Shown here piece by piece: positions 31,739-44,620 of a DNA stretch of 64,000 nt. This DNA is from Marvania coccoides. Its lineage: Eukaryota > Chlorophyta > Trebouxiophyceae > Chlorellales > Chlorellaceae. Under the pieces are notes generated by a model that was not told the origin of the DNA, searched no databases, and was given only the letters and a program-made list of their open reading frames with translations. The stretch lies in assembly GCA_963854735.1 (NCBI GenBank), contig OY978103.1:124001-188000 (forward strand). The letters are read 5' to 3'. The translations under genes and the position numbers were made by a program. Position 1 is the first letter of the stretch. Each line of letters opens with the position of its first letter.

Positions 31739-32167
31739 GTGCCCTGATAATTTGATTACTTCAGATCAGGGTTCAAACATTAATTTGGGTTTAGACGCTT
31801 TGCGGGCACATAGACTGAAGCAATGCGCATTTATTTAATTTCTTAGCCCAATTTGTTTTTAAAAAAAATGCGAATTTCACAAAAAAAATGGCCGAGCTGA
31901 AATAAACGGTCTTCTCCCCACCGAAAACGCCGAACCAGAGAGCGTTTTATTTCATTTTTTTATAAAGCAAATTGTGACTTGGTCTATCTTGTGCGCGAAA
32001 GCTGATAACGTGTTAAAAAAACTCTTAAAAGCTTAATAAAATTTACTTTTTTTAAGTTCGAAAAAAAAACCAACATCAGCTCGCTTGGATCTCTAATAGG
32101 CGTTTTCAACGAAACGCTGTTCTTTCTCAAGATGGGTTTGGAGGCATAGGGGAGGCAGCACATAACG
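31739..32167. promoter_or_regulatory. Divergent promoter region, FAD monooxygenase / Furry-like gene
   Basis: 429 bp of very AT-rich sequence separate the two start codons. Several A/T homopolymers are present, which may form a nucleosome-depleted region. No clear TATA box was identified. Confidence 0.45.
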
Positions 32168-35100
32168 ATGCCGTCTGCCCAAGCTCAAGTTACCCCCTTT
32201 GCAGCGTCTGTCGCTGATGCGCTGCTGTACCAGTTCAAGGAATACGCTCGCGTGGCACTGGTGAGGCTTCGGAAGGCCTGCCGAGAGTTCCGTCTTGCGT
32301 GTTCAACCCATTCAAAAGTGATCACTGATCGCCCAACCTCGTTCTGTTGCAGGAAAGCGGAGACTTTGTGGTGGATGCATCCTATGACAAGATTCTCCAG
32401 GGCCTCCAGGTGCGCCCTCCCCCTCCATGGACGCTTCAAAGCCATTTTTTTTCTCTCACCCCCGCCACCTTCTAATTATATTTTCCACTGCAGGTGGCAG
32501 CTCCTCAGGCTGGCACATTCGTGCTGGACAGCCTGCTGGTGTGGCGCAGAGAGTGCCTCGCACAGCTGGGAGCCTCCCCCAAGTCAGACCTCATCGCTGC
32601 CCTGCACTCGCGGGTGTGTGTTTAGTTTTTTTAACCTCGCTCTTCATATGTTTCAGCTTGTGTTCACCTCTGCTTCCTTCTTTCTTCTTCCCATTCAGCT
32701 GGTCATCGAGGCGCTCTTCCTCGAGGCTGCGCTGCGGCTGGTCAGCGGCAACCCTGCAGTGGTGCCCACTGCCTCAGCCCAAGAGCTGGAAAACCTGGCA
32801 TTTGACTGGGTCCTGCACGCCGAAAAGTACGTGGAGGGGCGCACCCCGGACCTGACTCGATTGAGAGACAGAGTGGTGCTGGGAGCGTCGCAGCTGCTGG
32901 GCTGTTTAGCCCCGATCTCGCTGGATTCCATCACGGATCGGTTTCTGAAGGAGCTGAACGCGCGGATCAAGGCGGAAGCCAGCTCCCCCGCGCGGCAGGA
33001 GCTGTACACGCTGTGCCACGGCCTGAGATTTTTGAGAGTGCACGGGGACACGCCAGCGCAGCTCCGCGCCGCCACAAACTTCCTGGAGCGCGTGTTTCCG
33101 CTGAAGCACGTGGCGCCCGACAAGAAGAGCCGGCTGCAGCAGGCGATAGCGGACATGCTGACGTCAGCTCTCGCGCCGCTGGCTGATCTCGGCGATGCCG
33201 GAAACTTTGGTATTGGCTGTGACCCTGGATTACGCAAGCAGTGGTTCACCACGGTGGGGCTGCTGCGCGCGGAGCTACTGAAGTGGACCACAAAGCAGGC
33301 GAAGCAGCTGGGGGCTGGGCTGCCGGCGGTGGCGGTGCTGACGTGTTTGCTGGAAGAAAGCACGCTGGTGGGGTGCATCGACGCCCTCGTGGACCTCCTC
33401 CACAAGCAGCTCAAGGACAAGAAGAACGCCAGCATGGCGCTGCTGTGCCTGGTGCGATGCGTGGGTTGCTTTTTGCGGCGCCTCCGCCCTCGCAGCGATC
33501 CAGAGCGGCTGACGCGGTGGGTGGCCCGCAGCGTCTCGCCAGCGGTGGCAGCGCTCGCCAAAGGCCATCTGGTGGCGCCGGAGCAGCTGGAGCTCATGCG
33601 GCAGCTGTGTACCGTGGTAGCGGCAAGTATCCCTGAGTACGGGATTAAAGGCATGGTTCTGGAGCTGCTGGATGCGGACGGGAGCCAGCCGTGGGAAGCC
33701 TCGATGGCGGGGGTGACCGCGCTGCTGTCTATCCTTGCCGAGGCCCCAGGGCGGCTGGCAGGGCGGGAACCAACGTTGGATTTGCCGGCCACCGCTGCAG
33801 CGCTGGAAGCAGCTCCTGCAGGGGCGATGTCAGCGCCGTGGACGCCCTCTCAGGAGGTGTGCGACCAGCTGCTGGGCATGGTGAAGCAAGGCCACCACCC
33901 GCTGGAGGCTTACAGCGTACCTCACTTGGCAGCGCCGGTTGCAACTGCGCTGGAAAAGCTGCTAGCGCAGTGCCACAACATCCATGGGCACGCTCGTCTC
34001 ACCAGCACCGCAAGAGCCGTGCCTGAGGCGGGCCCCCGCGACCGCGTCACAGCTCTGACGGTTTTTGTCGGGGTGCTGAAATGCACGCCGTACGTGCTGC
34101 CAGACGCCTGGGCTGCCGGTGGAATGGCCGACGACCTGCCTGGGTACTCCATCCACGTCGAGGCCAGCGTGAGGGGCGCTGCGGTGGACGCGTTGGGGCG
34201 CTGCTTGGTGGCGCTGCCTGCTGTGCGAGATTCGTTGATAGGCGGGCTGGCTACCTTCATCGCACGGCTGCAGGAGGAGTTTGTGGAGGTGATACACGAT
34301 ACGATTGAGCTGCTGATGGGGTCGTTGAGGGAGTGGGACCGCCTGGCTGCTGTTGAAACAGCAACATCACTGGCAGCAGGTGAAGCGGCGCCAACCCCCT
34401 CCGTGCTGGGAGAATTCAGCAGCGTGGCGCGGGTGGAAGGCGCGGCGCTGGGGCTGCTGTGCTCCCCCGACCTGGAGATCCGCGCAGTCGCGCTGAAGCT
34501 GCTGCAAGAGGCGCGGACGCTGCATCGATCGCTGGGAGCTAAAGTGCAGGGAGGAGGGGCTGGAGCGAGGTTTGGATTACCGTCAGACGGCACTACGCCT
34601 TCTTCTGCCAGCGCAGCATTTGGTCTGCCATCTTCCCGTTCCGCCAGCATGCAGCACGGCGCTGCGCCTGTCGCCAGTGTTTCCAACATCCAAATGGACC
34701 CTCCTCCGCTGCTGACGCTGCCGCACCACGTCCGACGCGCCACCAGTACCGCAGCTGGGAGCTCCGCCGGCGGCGGTGCTGCCCCAGGTGGGCTGGTTGA
34801 CCGCACAGGCAGTTTCACTCATGCCGCTCTGACCAGCCAAACTGGCAGCTTTACGCACGGCGGGCTGCCTCCAGCCCCCGCCCACCTTCACCACCGCTCC
34901 GCAGTGGGCTCAGGCGCTCCTCTCTCTCCCTTCTCTCAGGTCCAGACTGCCTCTGTGACTCCTCGGTCGGACAGCGGCGGCAACGGCCCTCCCTCATCCT
35001 CTGCAGCAGCTTCTTTCCCTTTCCACCACCACCGCGGCATCTCTTCCGTCCCAAGCACACCCGCTAGCACCCCAGGAGACGCTTTTGGGGGCGGTACCAG

Positions 35101-38100
35101 CAGCGGTGGAATGGTCTACGTAGCAGACATTATTGATCGCCTGGGGAACGCCTATGCCAGCGCAGGGTACTGGGACTTTGGCCCCTGGTCGGACCTGTGG
35201 CGGACGTGGCGGCCCATTCCGGAAGAAACTGCTGCCACGTTTGCAGCGTGCATGGCAAGGCCGCGCTCTGCCGATGATTCTCATGGCCTGCGGTGGGCAC
35301 GGGTGGTGGCGGAGGTCGCACGAGAGGCTTGGCGGCTGTGTGACCGCTCCGCGTGGTGCTCCCACGTCGAGCTCTCCGCCAAACTGCTCACGCTGATCGC
35401 TGTGGACTCTTCTGGGCGGCAAATGCTGCCGCAGGAGGGGATTCGCGGAGAGCTGGCGCGGGCTTACGCGTTTGTGGTGGCCGTTGCGCCAATTATGGAT
35501 GCCACGCAGGCGGGGGAGCGGGGGCTTGCTTCCCGAGACGTCGTGCGGCTGTTGGTGAATTCAGCGAGAGTGGGCGTGGAGTACGCAGTGCTGGCTCTGG
35601 GGGCAGTCGACCCTTCGTGTCTCACGCTCGTCGCCTCGGAAGTGGCGGTTTTGGCGGAGGATTACGGCGGTCTGGGCGGCGGAGGCACAGTCTCCGGTGG
35701 TGGAGGGTCTGCGAGGGGCGGGGGGTCTCGAGGAGGGGGCAGGGGCGGTAAAAAGGACGACGCGCGGCTGGTGCATGCCAACGTGCTGCGCCTGCTGTGC
35801 TGCAACCTCCCTCCAGGGCTGTTGGCGGGCGCCCCCGCTCTGCGAGATCGCATTGTGGAATTTGTGGCAGAAACGGCGCGGTACGTGACGTCGACGGTGG
35901 ACATTGCGCCCGAGACGCAGCAGCTGCGGTACTGCCTGTGTGCGGTGGCAAGGGAAGCTGCGGTGCAGTTGGCGGAGGCGGCGCCGCAGACGTTTCCACC
36001 CATGCTGCGCAAGCAGCTCTTTGACAAGTTCTGCCTCTACTGCGAGGACGGCCAGGCGCAAGGTAAATGAATTATCCTATCCTTTTCTTTTAATTTTTGT
36101 TTAATTCTAGCAGCAGCTGTAGGAGGTTTAAATGTTCAGATTATCAGCGCCCATCCTATTTTTGTGTGTGGGTGGTATTTGATTGAATCCTTTTTCTTTA
36201 TCTTTAATTTTCTCATCATCTTAGCTAAATTAAACCATCTTTGCAGGCCTCTTCCGCTCGGAGCTGCGCCGCCATATTGCCGTCGCCAAGGCCCAGGCCA
36301 AGGGACGAGACCCTGAGCAGCTGCGCTTGCTAGAATCCGAAATGGTGGACGCGGCAGAGATGCTGGAGCACGCAGCACTCACCGCCATGGCAGCCCTCCT
36401 CACGGGTCCCCTCTTCGACGCCGATGCAGGCAGCCCCAGGGGCCGAGGCATCGCGTGGCTCGACAGGATGCTGACGGGGCAACGAGATGCGCCTCCCGGG
36501 CTCCCAGGGGGTGCGCCAGACGCGGGGGACGCGGAGGAAGGCACCTGGGGCCCACCGAAAGAACACACTGCGCGAGTGGGCCTCAGAAACTTGCTGCGTT
36601 CCCACCCGAGCTTGGCGCCTGTGTACGTGGATCGTGCCTACTCCCCTTCTCCAGGGGTGGCTACTTCCTACTTTCTTGTGCTGGTGGAGGTGTACGCTGC
36701 CGTGGATCTGCCCATTGAGCCGCACGTGACGGTGTCGCTGGTTCTGCACAAAGTGGTGAGTAGCAGTCATATTATTATCATAATTATCATTATTGATTTG
36801 CCGGTGAAAAAAACATGACGACATTTTTTTTAACTTCGACATTATGCGTTTGAGATGTTTTTTTGACGTCGATTTTCGATGTGCTTCAATTTGGTTTCTT
36901 AGCTCATTTCTTTAACACTTATTTCACCTTTTCTCGCTCGTGCTTTGTAGGTCGACGCTGTGCCTGCTGTGCGTGACGCGGCGCGCGCCCTGCTGGGCAT
37001 CCTCTCTCGCCGCTGTTGGAACAACGACATGTCCCGGCGCACCACCTCTTTGGGCCTCACAGCAGCAGCAGGGGCAGACGCCTCTGTTGGCGATGAAGCG
37101 ACGGTGGACGGTGCTGTGGTGATCGGCTCGCTGGCGGAGTCGCACCGTGCCTACCAGCAGCACTTATCTGCTACCCTGGCCCGCGAGCACGCTGAATTAG
37201 CGCATTCTGTGGTGGTGGAAGTGCTTTCACGCCAGCAGGAGCGGGGCGGCGCCGGCTGGGAGGCGCTGCTGTGCCTACCGCCGTGGCTGGAGTACGCCAG
37301 CTTTGGGCGGGGGTGGGAGGGGCAGTGGGGTCCAGCCGTGCTGCGCGTGCTGGGCGCGGCCACAGCGCAAGTGCACTCCGGCGTTCGACGAGCTTTTCCT
37401 GTACAACAGCTGTGGACCACGGTAGCTGGAAACCGACAAAACATCGTCCCTGTGCTGGACTACCTCCTCTCCAATGGCGTGAGCGACAGCCAAGCTGCAG
37501 AAAGAGGGGGAGCGGCAACGGGGCAGCGCGCTGGTGGTGCTGCTTCGCCTGCTACGCCTGCTGCGATCGCTGTGGGCAAGCAGGTTGCTCTGTACCTTTC
37601 GCGCGTGGTGCCTCGGCAGACTATCGATCATTTAATGCACGAGGCTGAGCAGCAGATGGAGGAGCAAGACAGAGACGCAGCGGGAGGCATGGCGGCAGGG
37701 GCGCAGGGAGCCAACGAATTTGATTTTGTGGGGGCGAGTTTGTATGTTTTTACTTTATTACTTTGCTCGTCTCTAGAAGAGCGTGCTTTTTTATAAACTG
37801 CCGTGCTCTATGGGTGGCGTTTTCCCCGTCCCTCCCCAGTTGAACTAATTTCTCTTTCTTACCAACTTTTGCAGATCAAAGAGTTCCACAACAAGGCTTC
37901 TGTGGCCCCTCGACAGCGCCCCCTTCCGCAGCAGCAGCCGCTGGCAGTGCACGCTGCAGCCGCCGTCGCCGCCGCCACCGCCTCTTCTTCCAGGCCGCTC
38001 ACTCCCGCCTCCATCGCCCTGGCTATCAAGCGCTCCACCCTGGACCTCATCATCAAGACGGGGGCAGCGGTTGTGGACACTGTGGCCGTGGCAGGCGCAG

Positions 38101-40680
38101 CAGCAGTCGGCATGACATCGTCTGGGCTTACCACCCCCGGCAACATGCCCCGCGGCACGCGAGTCTCCACCGACAACACCCCAGAGCGCCCGCGCCGGTC
38201 AATGCAGCACGATGGCGGCGATTCACCGCCTGATTCAGCTGCTATCGCCGCTACCGGCCTTCCACCCCCCCCCAGGACGGCTCTCACCCGCCCAGAGGTC
38301 GCGCTGTGCTTGCTGAGCGAGGTGGCGTGCGAGCGGGACGAGGAGCTGCGCCCTCACTTGCCTGCGTTGCTGCACATTGCCATTCTTCACGTCGACTCCA
38401 CCAACCCGCTGGTGCGCCAAGAAGCATGCCAGCTGCTGCAGTACCTGCTGTACTCGCTGGCGCTGAAGCAGATGGAGGCGCAGCATGCAGGGCGCGCTGC
38501 GGGCGGTGGTGGGGCTGAATCAAGCGGCGGTGGCGGCGGAGCTAACAAACCGGGGCTGAGAACGTCTGCCGCTGACTATGCGCGTGTGAGCGGCGTGATT
38601 GGGTACCTGCAGAGTTTGGGAGGGGAGGCGATGTGGCCGTGGGAGCTGCCGACGTTGGCGCAACCCTGGGTGGCGTCGGCTGGCTATGTGGCGGCTTTTG
38701 TGCAGCTCGGTAGGTTCGAAATGATATTTACGGGGGGGGGGGGGGGGGGGTGATATACGGAGTTAGATATAAGAACTTGAAGCGGTTTTTCTTGTTGACA
38801 CAGCTTTTTTATTTATCTTGGGGTTCATTGTTGCGTTCAACTCTTTCTTTGATGGTAGAAATCCGTATATGCCCCCTTTTAGTGCTGCCCTCGTCGTCTT
38901 GCCCTCCTCCTCTCTCTATCTCCTGCGCGGTGTGCGCCGCTTTATAGTGCACCGCTTATCTTGCTTCTTCCCCCTTTACACTACTTGTGTGTTTTCTATT
39001 TCGTTTGTACCTCTCAACCGCTTTTCGGCACTACTCTTGTCCCGCCGCCTCTTCATCCCCCTCCCTGCAATACAACTTTTCTCGCCCCCTCTTTCCCCTC
39101 AATCAACCCCCCTTCTCCCTTTCTTTTTCCATGCAGTTGCCGACTGTTTTTACTACGACAGTTCCCTGCGAGAGCGCTGGTCAGCAGAGGCCCTCAAGTG
39201 GGCCTGCTGCGCCGCCTCCCGCCACGCAGCTTCCCGCTCCCACCAAGTCTTCTGTGCGCTCTCCCCCGCCCTCTCCTCCGCAGCCTGCACCGCCCTGTTG
39301 GCCGCGCTGCAAAAGTGCTTGCAGGCCGCCTCCGCGCCGGGCTTGGACACCGCAGTGGAGCTGCTCTGCACGCTGCGTGTTTTGTTGGCCAACACCCCGC
39401 CCCACAAGCTCGTGCTCTACCCGCACATCTTCTCCGCGTGCGTGGCGCTGCAGTGCTCCAGCGTGGTGCGCGTGGGGGAGCTGGCGACCGCGCTGCTGGT
39501 GCAGCTGCTCACCGTACTGGACCTGTCGTCGCCGGTGGTGCAGACTGCGCTGCTGTCGGTGCTGCCCCTGGACCGCCCGCTGTCGCTAGCCTACCCCAAC
39601 CCTTACAAGCCAGGCGGAGCTGCTGGCAACGGCGGTGGCGGGTTTGCTTGTGAATGGTTGTTGGGCAAACGACTGCTGGGAAGCTGCCCAGAAGTTGAGG
39701 ATGCCGCAGCCGCTGGGGGGCCCTGGCTGGCGCTGCCGCAGATGCTGGTGAAGGGGCTGTTCCAGCCGGAAACAGAGGCGCTGGTGCTGGAAGGCATGGC
39801 GGCAATCGCTAGACAAATATATACGGCAGGTGGCAGCGGGCGGCTGAGGCCCAACGCGATGCGGGACGCCACAAACCTCGTGACCGTCGCTACCCCGGCG
39901 CTCGCTCTCTCCAAAGGCGGGCTGGAGGCGGTGCTAGGCGCCCCTGAGCTGGGCCTTGCTGTCTCATTAACGGCGGCGCTGCCTTGGGTGTGCGTGCACG
40001 TAGGGGCGGGAGAACTAGCCGACTCGGTGGCTGCGTTTCTAGCGGACATGTCGGGGGCGTGCGCTGCGATGGGGTGGCATGAGCTGGCTGGCGTGCTAGG
40101 CGTGCTGAGCTCTGGCCCTCCGCCGGCGCCCCCTGGCATCGGCGCTGCAGCCTGGCTGCCGGACCTGGCGCGCGCGCTGTGCGGGGCGCTGTTCCCTGCG
40201 TACTCCCGCATTGCGGTACAACGCCTGATGGAGGCAGTACATCGCGGGGAAGAAAGATATCAGTCGGCCGCTCTCGCGGTGCTCACCGCAATTTTCCGCC
40301 TCCCTGGGCTGGATTTGGGCCCGCCGGAGTGGTTCAACGACACCTCGCACATTGTGAGTGAGTTGTCCGACGTTATCAGCAGCCCTCTGGGCAGCCAAGT
40401 GCTGCAAGTGCTGCAGGCGATATCGGCGTACCAATCTGGACGGGGAAAGGGCGCAGGCGGCGGCAACGGACCGCCAGAATGGAGACAGTGCATGGACGAC
40501 TTGGGGGAAAGCAATAAAGTGTGTGCTGAAGCCCTGCGGCGGGTGGTGGAGGCGTGTCCTGGATCTGCCGAGCTGGCTAAAGCAGCATCAGGGCCCACTG
40601 GGGAGAAGAAGGCGGGAGGAGGAGGAGAGCGGCTGCTGCCGTTCCTGGCAAACGGATCGAGGGAAGGCTCGCATTGGTAG
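32168..40680 (+). CDS. Furry/Mor2/Tao3-like cell morphogenesis protein
   Basis: Eight exons: 32168-32260, 32353-32409, 32494-32613, 32699-36062, 36247-36755, 36951-37727, 37875-38709 and 39137-40680; all phases agree, 2432 aa. The N-terminus (ADALLYQFKEYARVAL; YDKILQGLQ; LVIEALFLEAALRLVSGNP) and the middle (ADCFYYDSSLRERWSAEA...KWACCAASRHAASRSHQVFCAL) match the two conserved regions of the plant and fungal Furry family, giant HEAT/armadillo scaffolds. In yeast and animals they work with NDR/LATS-type kinases to control polarised growth and cell shape; a similar role in this alga is inferred. A Ser/Pro/Gly-rich linker spans about residues 710-890 and a Gly-rich loop about 1080-1108. The last large intron holds a G18 run near 38732-38750. 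The exon 6 end (GTGGGG donor) is the least certain junction. Confidence 0.85.
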
Positions 40681-41788
40681 TAGACGCAATTTCAACGAAT
40701 GCGTGATGGGAAAATTGTGCCGCGGATTCTTTTTAACTGATGACCATTTGATGCTTCTGAATATAAAACCCGGTAAATACGAATGGAGACAGAATTATAG
40801 CAGTCTAACCCTACTGAGCTTGCTAGCAGCTGAACTGACCTGTAGGCGGCGGCGCCACGATCGGGGGGGGGCTCTTCAGTTTGAAAAATGCTCTGGGCCC
40901 CAAAAAGGAAGGAGGTGTTCCACTTTCAAATGTTTGCAATTCTTGTTACATTTCATTTCGATGTGAATTGATCACACTTATTAGAGAGAGACTTATTTAA
41001 GAGAGCTCCTACTGAAATCAATTCTCGCTCCCCATGCAAGACAAAACCCATCGACCCATCAACAAAAAAAAGGTTGATTTCAGGGATGTTTTATTATTAT
41101 TGAAAGCAATAGAGCTTTATACTTAACTTTTTGGCAGAAAAGCGGCTCAGTAGCCCAGCGTGAGAGATGACGACGTTTGCAGGCATTTATGCGGACCTTC
41201 CCAGCATTGCCACAGTCGGAGAGAAAGAAAAGGGAGTCGAAATGGAAAAATGCGAAAGATGAAATAAGGAAGACTGCCCCAAAAGCATTTAGCACGTACA
41301 ATATGCAAATGGGGATGGGGAGGAAAATGTTCTGATGGCAGCGGGATGAAAATAATCTCAAAGACTTGAGGAGATACACAAAACATCGCCGAAAGTACTT
41401 TATAAAGCAAGTAAAATATAACCAGCAAGTGGAGGTAGGAAAAAAACAAGCGGGGCGTTTCATTCCCGTTGCTGTGAAAAGTTTGCACAGTCACAGTTTG
41501 TTGTAGTAACTTGGAAGCAAAATATAATTTTGAAATGGCGGAATGCTGCACAGAAATATAATGGTCCCCGTGAAAAGCAAGTAAAAAAAACATAGCAAAG
41601 CGTGTGATTTAGCAGCCTTGCTACGATGGGGAAAAAAGAAAAAGAAAATACAGGAAGAAGAAAGAAAAAAATGTGTAGCAGAATTTTTTGGAGCTTTTAA
41701 ATGCCATGAATTATAGAACCTATCTCGATGCAACCAATTTACGTCTTGGTAGCTTGTCAAAAATGGTCGGTGCATGTGATGAAAACGA
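40681..41788. other. Spacer between convergent 3' ends
   Basis: This is 1.1 kb of AT-rich DNA after the Furry-like stop and before the RWP-RK gene 1 stop. No gene or repeat is recognised apart from short A and T runs. Confidence 0.6.
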
Positions 41789-43361
41789 TCACCAGGAAGA
41801 ATGACCGCCAAACGCCTGCTGCATGTTTTCAATTGGTAGCGCTGATGCTGTGCCTTGCCGCAGCGGCATGGAGCCAATGTCTTCTACATGGTAGGCAAAT
41901 GGAGGAGGGGAGCGAGGCTGCGATCGTTCTTGAGGCAAAGTCACCGGCTCCATGCGCTGAATGCTGGCAGGGATGGTCCCCGACATGACCCAGGTAGGCA
42001 TTCTGGTCTTAACCGCCGTCGTATCGACGTGCAGGTAAGGTTTTGGATCCGGCGCTCTGTCGCCGCTGCTGTGCTGCGCCGGTCCTTCCTCCTGTTGCTG
42101 TTGCTGCTGCTGCTGCTGCTTCTTTTTGGACCGCGGCCCGCGTGGTGGTTCCTGGGACTGTTGCGTCTGCTTCTGCTGCTGCTGCTGCGGCTGCAAGTTG
42201 TAGTGGCGGTGGTGATTGTGGTGGTAGCCAGGCGGAGAGGGCAACGGCGCAGAATGCCCGTCTGTGAAGGGCTGCTTGGGCGTGTGTGCGGCAGTGGGGT
42301 GCAGTGGAAGGGGTGACTTGGGGGCGCATGCCGCCCGGATTGCCGTCGTCAGCTCGTGCATGAGCGGGTCTGACTCCCATTGCCGGGCAGCCAAGTCATC
42401 CAACGGCCCGCCGCCGTGCCTGTCAAACCCATGGGGATCGGCAGGAAGCGATATGACGGCGCCCGCGTCCATCAGCAGCTCGTGCAGCGGGTCTCCCCCC
42501 AGGTTGGGCACATCTGGGATGGTGGGAGAGCCCGAGACGGTAGCGCTCAAAATGTCATTCTCAAGGTGCTGTAAATCCTCCAGCCACTCGCCAGAAGTCC
42601 AAGTAGCAGCTTCTGTTGGCTCCAGAGAGCCCAGACCCAGGGATGGCTGCGTCTGGAAGTTTGTGTCGCTGTCCCTAGGAATGCTGTTTCCGTCGCCAAA
42701 GTCACTGCTGCCGGCGCGCCACTCATTTTTGCGCTGCAGAAAGTCCTTTGGCCGCCGGTATGGCCACCTGCGAACATTGTTTATCAGCTTCTTGCATCCC
42801 GATAAACTGCGGCTGAGAAGAAAAATGCAGCACCCACCTTTCAATCCCATATGTTCGGCAGATGCGCTTCAACATGGTCAGCCCTGCAGAGAAGATTGTT
42901 TTGGATGAATGGTGGTGGTGCATGAATTGAAAGGGTTGATTACATCAAGGAAAATATTTCGCCTTGTAATGAAAATTAACTGATCAAGAACTCACCGACG
43001 CCCAGTTTTTCGGCTGCTGCGGTGCTTGGTACGTCGAAGCATGCCTATTGGATGAAAAAAAGTAAACAAAAGTAAGGTTGGTAGTCGAACGACGATGACG
43101 AGGCGAAAAATTTATAAAAGATAAATTATTATTAAACTGACCTGAATCTCCGCCAGAGAGATGTCTTTCACGTAGCGCCCACTGCAGAATAAATATATTA
43201 GCATGTACTTTAGAGTCTGGGCTGGGTGTCCGCTTCGCAACGCCGAAGTCCAGCAGGCACAAATGTGATGGACGACTCTCTCCTCCCAAACAGCGATGCC
43301 AGTCTACGCGCACTCACTATTTTGTTTTCTTGGGCCGGATGTGATGTGATCCTCCCGACAT
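41789..43361 (-). CDS. RWP-RK transcription factor 1
   Basis: Exons are 43361-43318, 43181-43142, 43044-42996, 42883-42838 and 42767-41789; phases 2, 0, 1, 2, giving 385 aa. The RWP-RK DNA-binding domain occupies about residues 10-66: RPKKTKYGRYVKDISLAEIQ, ACFDVPSTAAAEKLGVG, LTMLKRICRTYGIERWPYRRP. The usual signature RWP-x-RK is here RWPYRRP. Members of this family regulate nitrogen responses, gamete differentiation and egg-cell fate in algae and plants; which role applies is unknown. The C-terminal part has Glu/Asp/Leu motifs (WLEDLQHLENDILS), His- and Pro-rich stretches and a poly-Gln run, as in activators. An extra intron between EIQ and ACF is absent from the two paralogues. A TATA-like sequence lies about 165 bp upstream. 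Confidence 0.9.
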
Positions 43362-44620
43362 GTCTGCCTCTTTTTATCGCCGCTTTTCCAGGGCACCACT
43401 CAAATTAGTTTAATGATGTATTTCCATTGCATTTTCGCCGGGGAGCCTCCATTTTTAATGCAAAGATTCGATCGTTTTCATCAATGCCGGCGAAAAACCA
43501 GAGTTAGTGTGGGTTTGGCCGCAGGATTTATAGGCACAAGAGGCGAGAAAATTTGGCGCGCAAATGGCCGACACATTACATTGAGGAAGCAGTAATATTT
43601 GAAAAAAGAATGGCGCGTTTAGGACAAGTGCCTGCTCCTTCCCTTTTGCTGAAAAAAAAATCCAACATTCGGCTTGTTGGAGAACGAAGCGTAGGTGATA
43701 ATGATCATGGGCCTGAAGATGCTTCTATCTTTACCTTCGGCAAATTTCAATGCGCGACCTGCTAGGGAACAGTAAAAATATTTTGGTAGCGAAGACAAAG
43801 CGCGCCAGCGAGGCTGCATTCGTGTTTTTGGCTCTCACCCAACCAAATGGGAGCAGAGCGTGTAATTTCGCGGGCAAAACATTTCTCTCCCTAATAATCT
43901 CCCTAAGCATTTAATAATATGTCAATAATATGTTTAAAACAGAAGAAGACCTGTAGCCCCGTCGGTTTGTAAAAAGTGTCGATCTTCTTCATCTTCATTT
44001 TTCAAATAAGAACTATCCCCCGCCATATGAACCACGTCAAGACCTATTACGCACTGTTAGATCCGACTCTTTTCGATATGCCAATCTGACCTTCTACCTC
44101 GCTGCCCTCAAATTTCCCCAGCTGCCGCCTCTTTTCGGTCGCCCTGAGTGCAGTGGAAGAAAGAGAGCGCATGGAATGAAATTGCACATGAATGAAGGTG
44201 CGCATTAGATGAACCCTAAGTCATTTAGCTGCTGTCATCCATGGCCTGGATGCGACCAAAGAGATGTGCAAGATGTTTTTAACCAGATGGCACAGGTGGC
44301 AAGATGTGACATTCACAGATGGTCTGGATGGTCAGATGGTACGCCTAAGTAGCCTTGTTACATCTACCCCCGGAAGATGACGGGAGTGTCACCCCTCTGT
44401 CCAGAGTTTGTCTTACATACGTTTATATGGTAAAATCGTGGAGACATATTATTGTAATCGGTTAATTGTATTCTGGCAGTCAAATCGTCAAAGTAATTGG
44501 TTTAAAAAAAGGTAAACTTCATTAATTAAACAATTCATTTAGTATTTGGAAATTCCCAGACCCATCCCGCCGCCTTGTCCTTGTCTTGTATTTGCCATCT
44601 CGTTCGTTCCACGCCTGCGT
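43362..44620. other. Upstream region of RWP-RK gene 1 and 3' flank of HOP2
   Basis: No gene is seen in 1.26 kb. A TATAAAT on the minus strand (43526-43533 region) is well placed for RWP-RK gene 1. The remainder is AT-rich. A short stretch at 44330-44430 has higher GC but no coding character. Confidence 0.45.
43526..43533 (-). promoter_or_regulatory. TATA-like box of RWP-RK gene 1
   Basis: CTATAAAT reads on the minus strand about 165 bp upstream of the ATG at 43361. The position fits a TATA box with a 5' UTR of roughly 130 bp. Confidence 0.35.
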
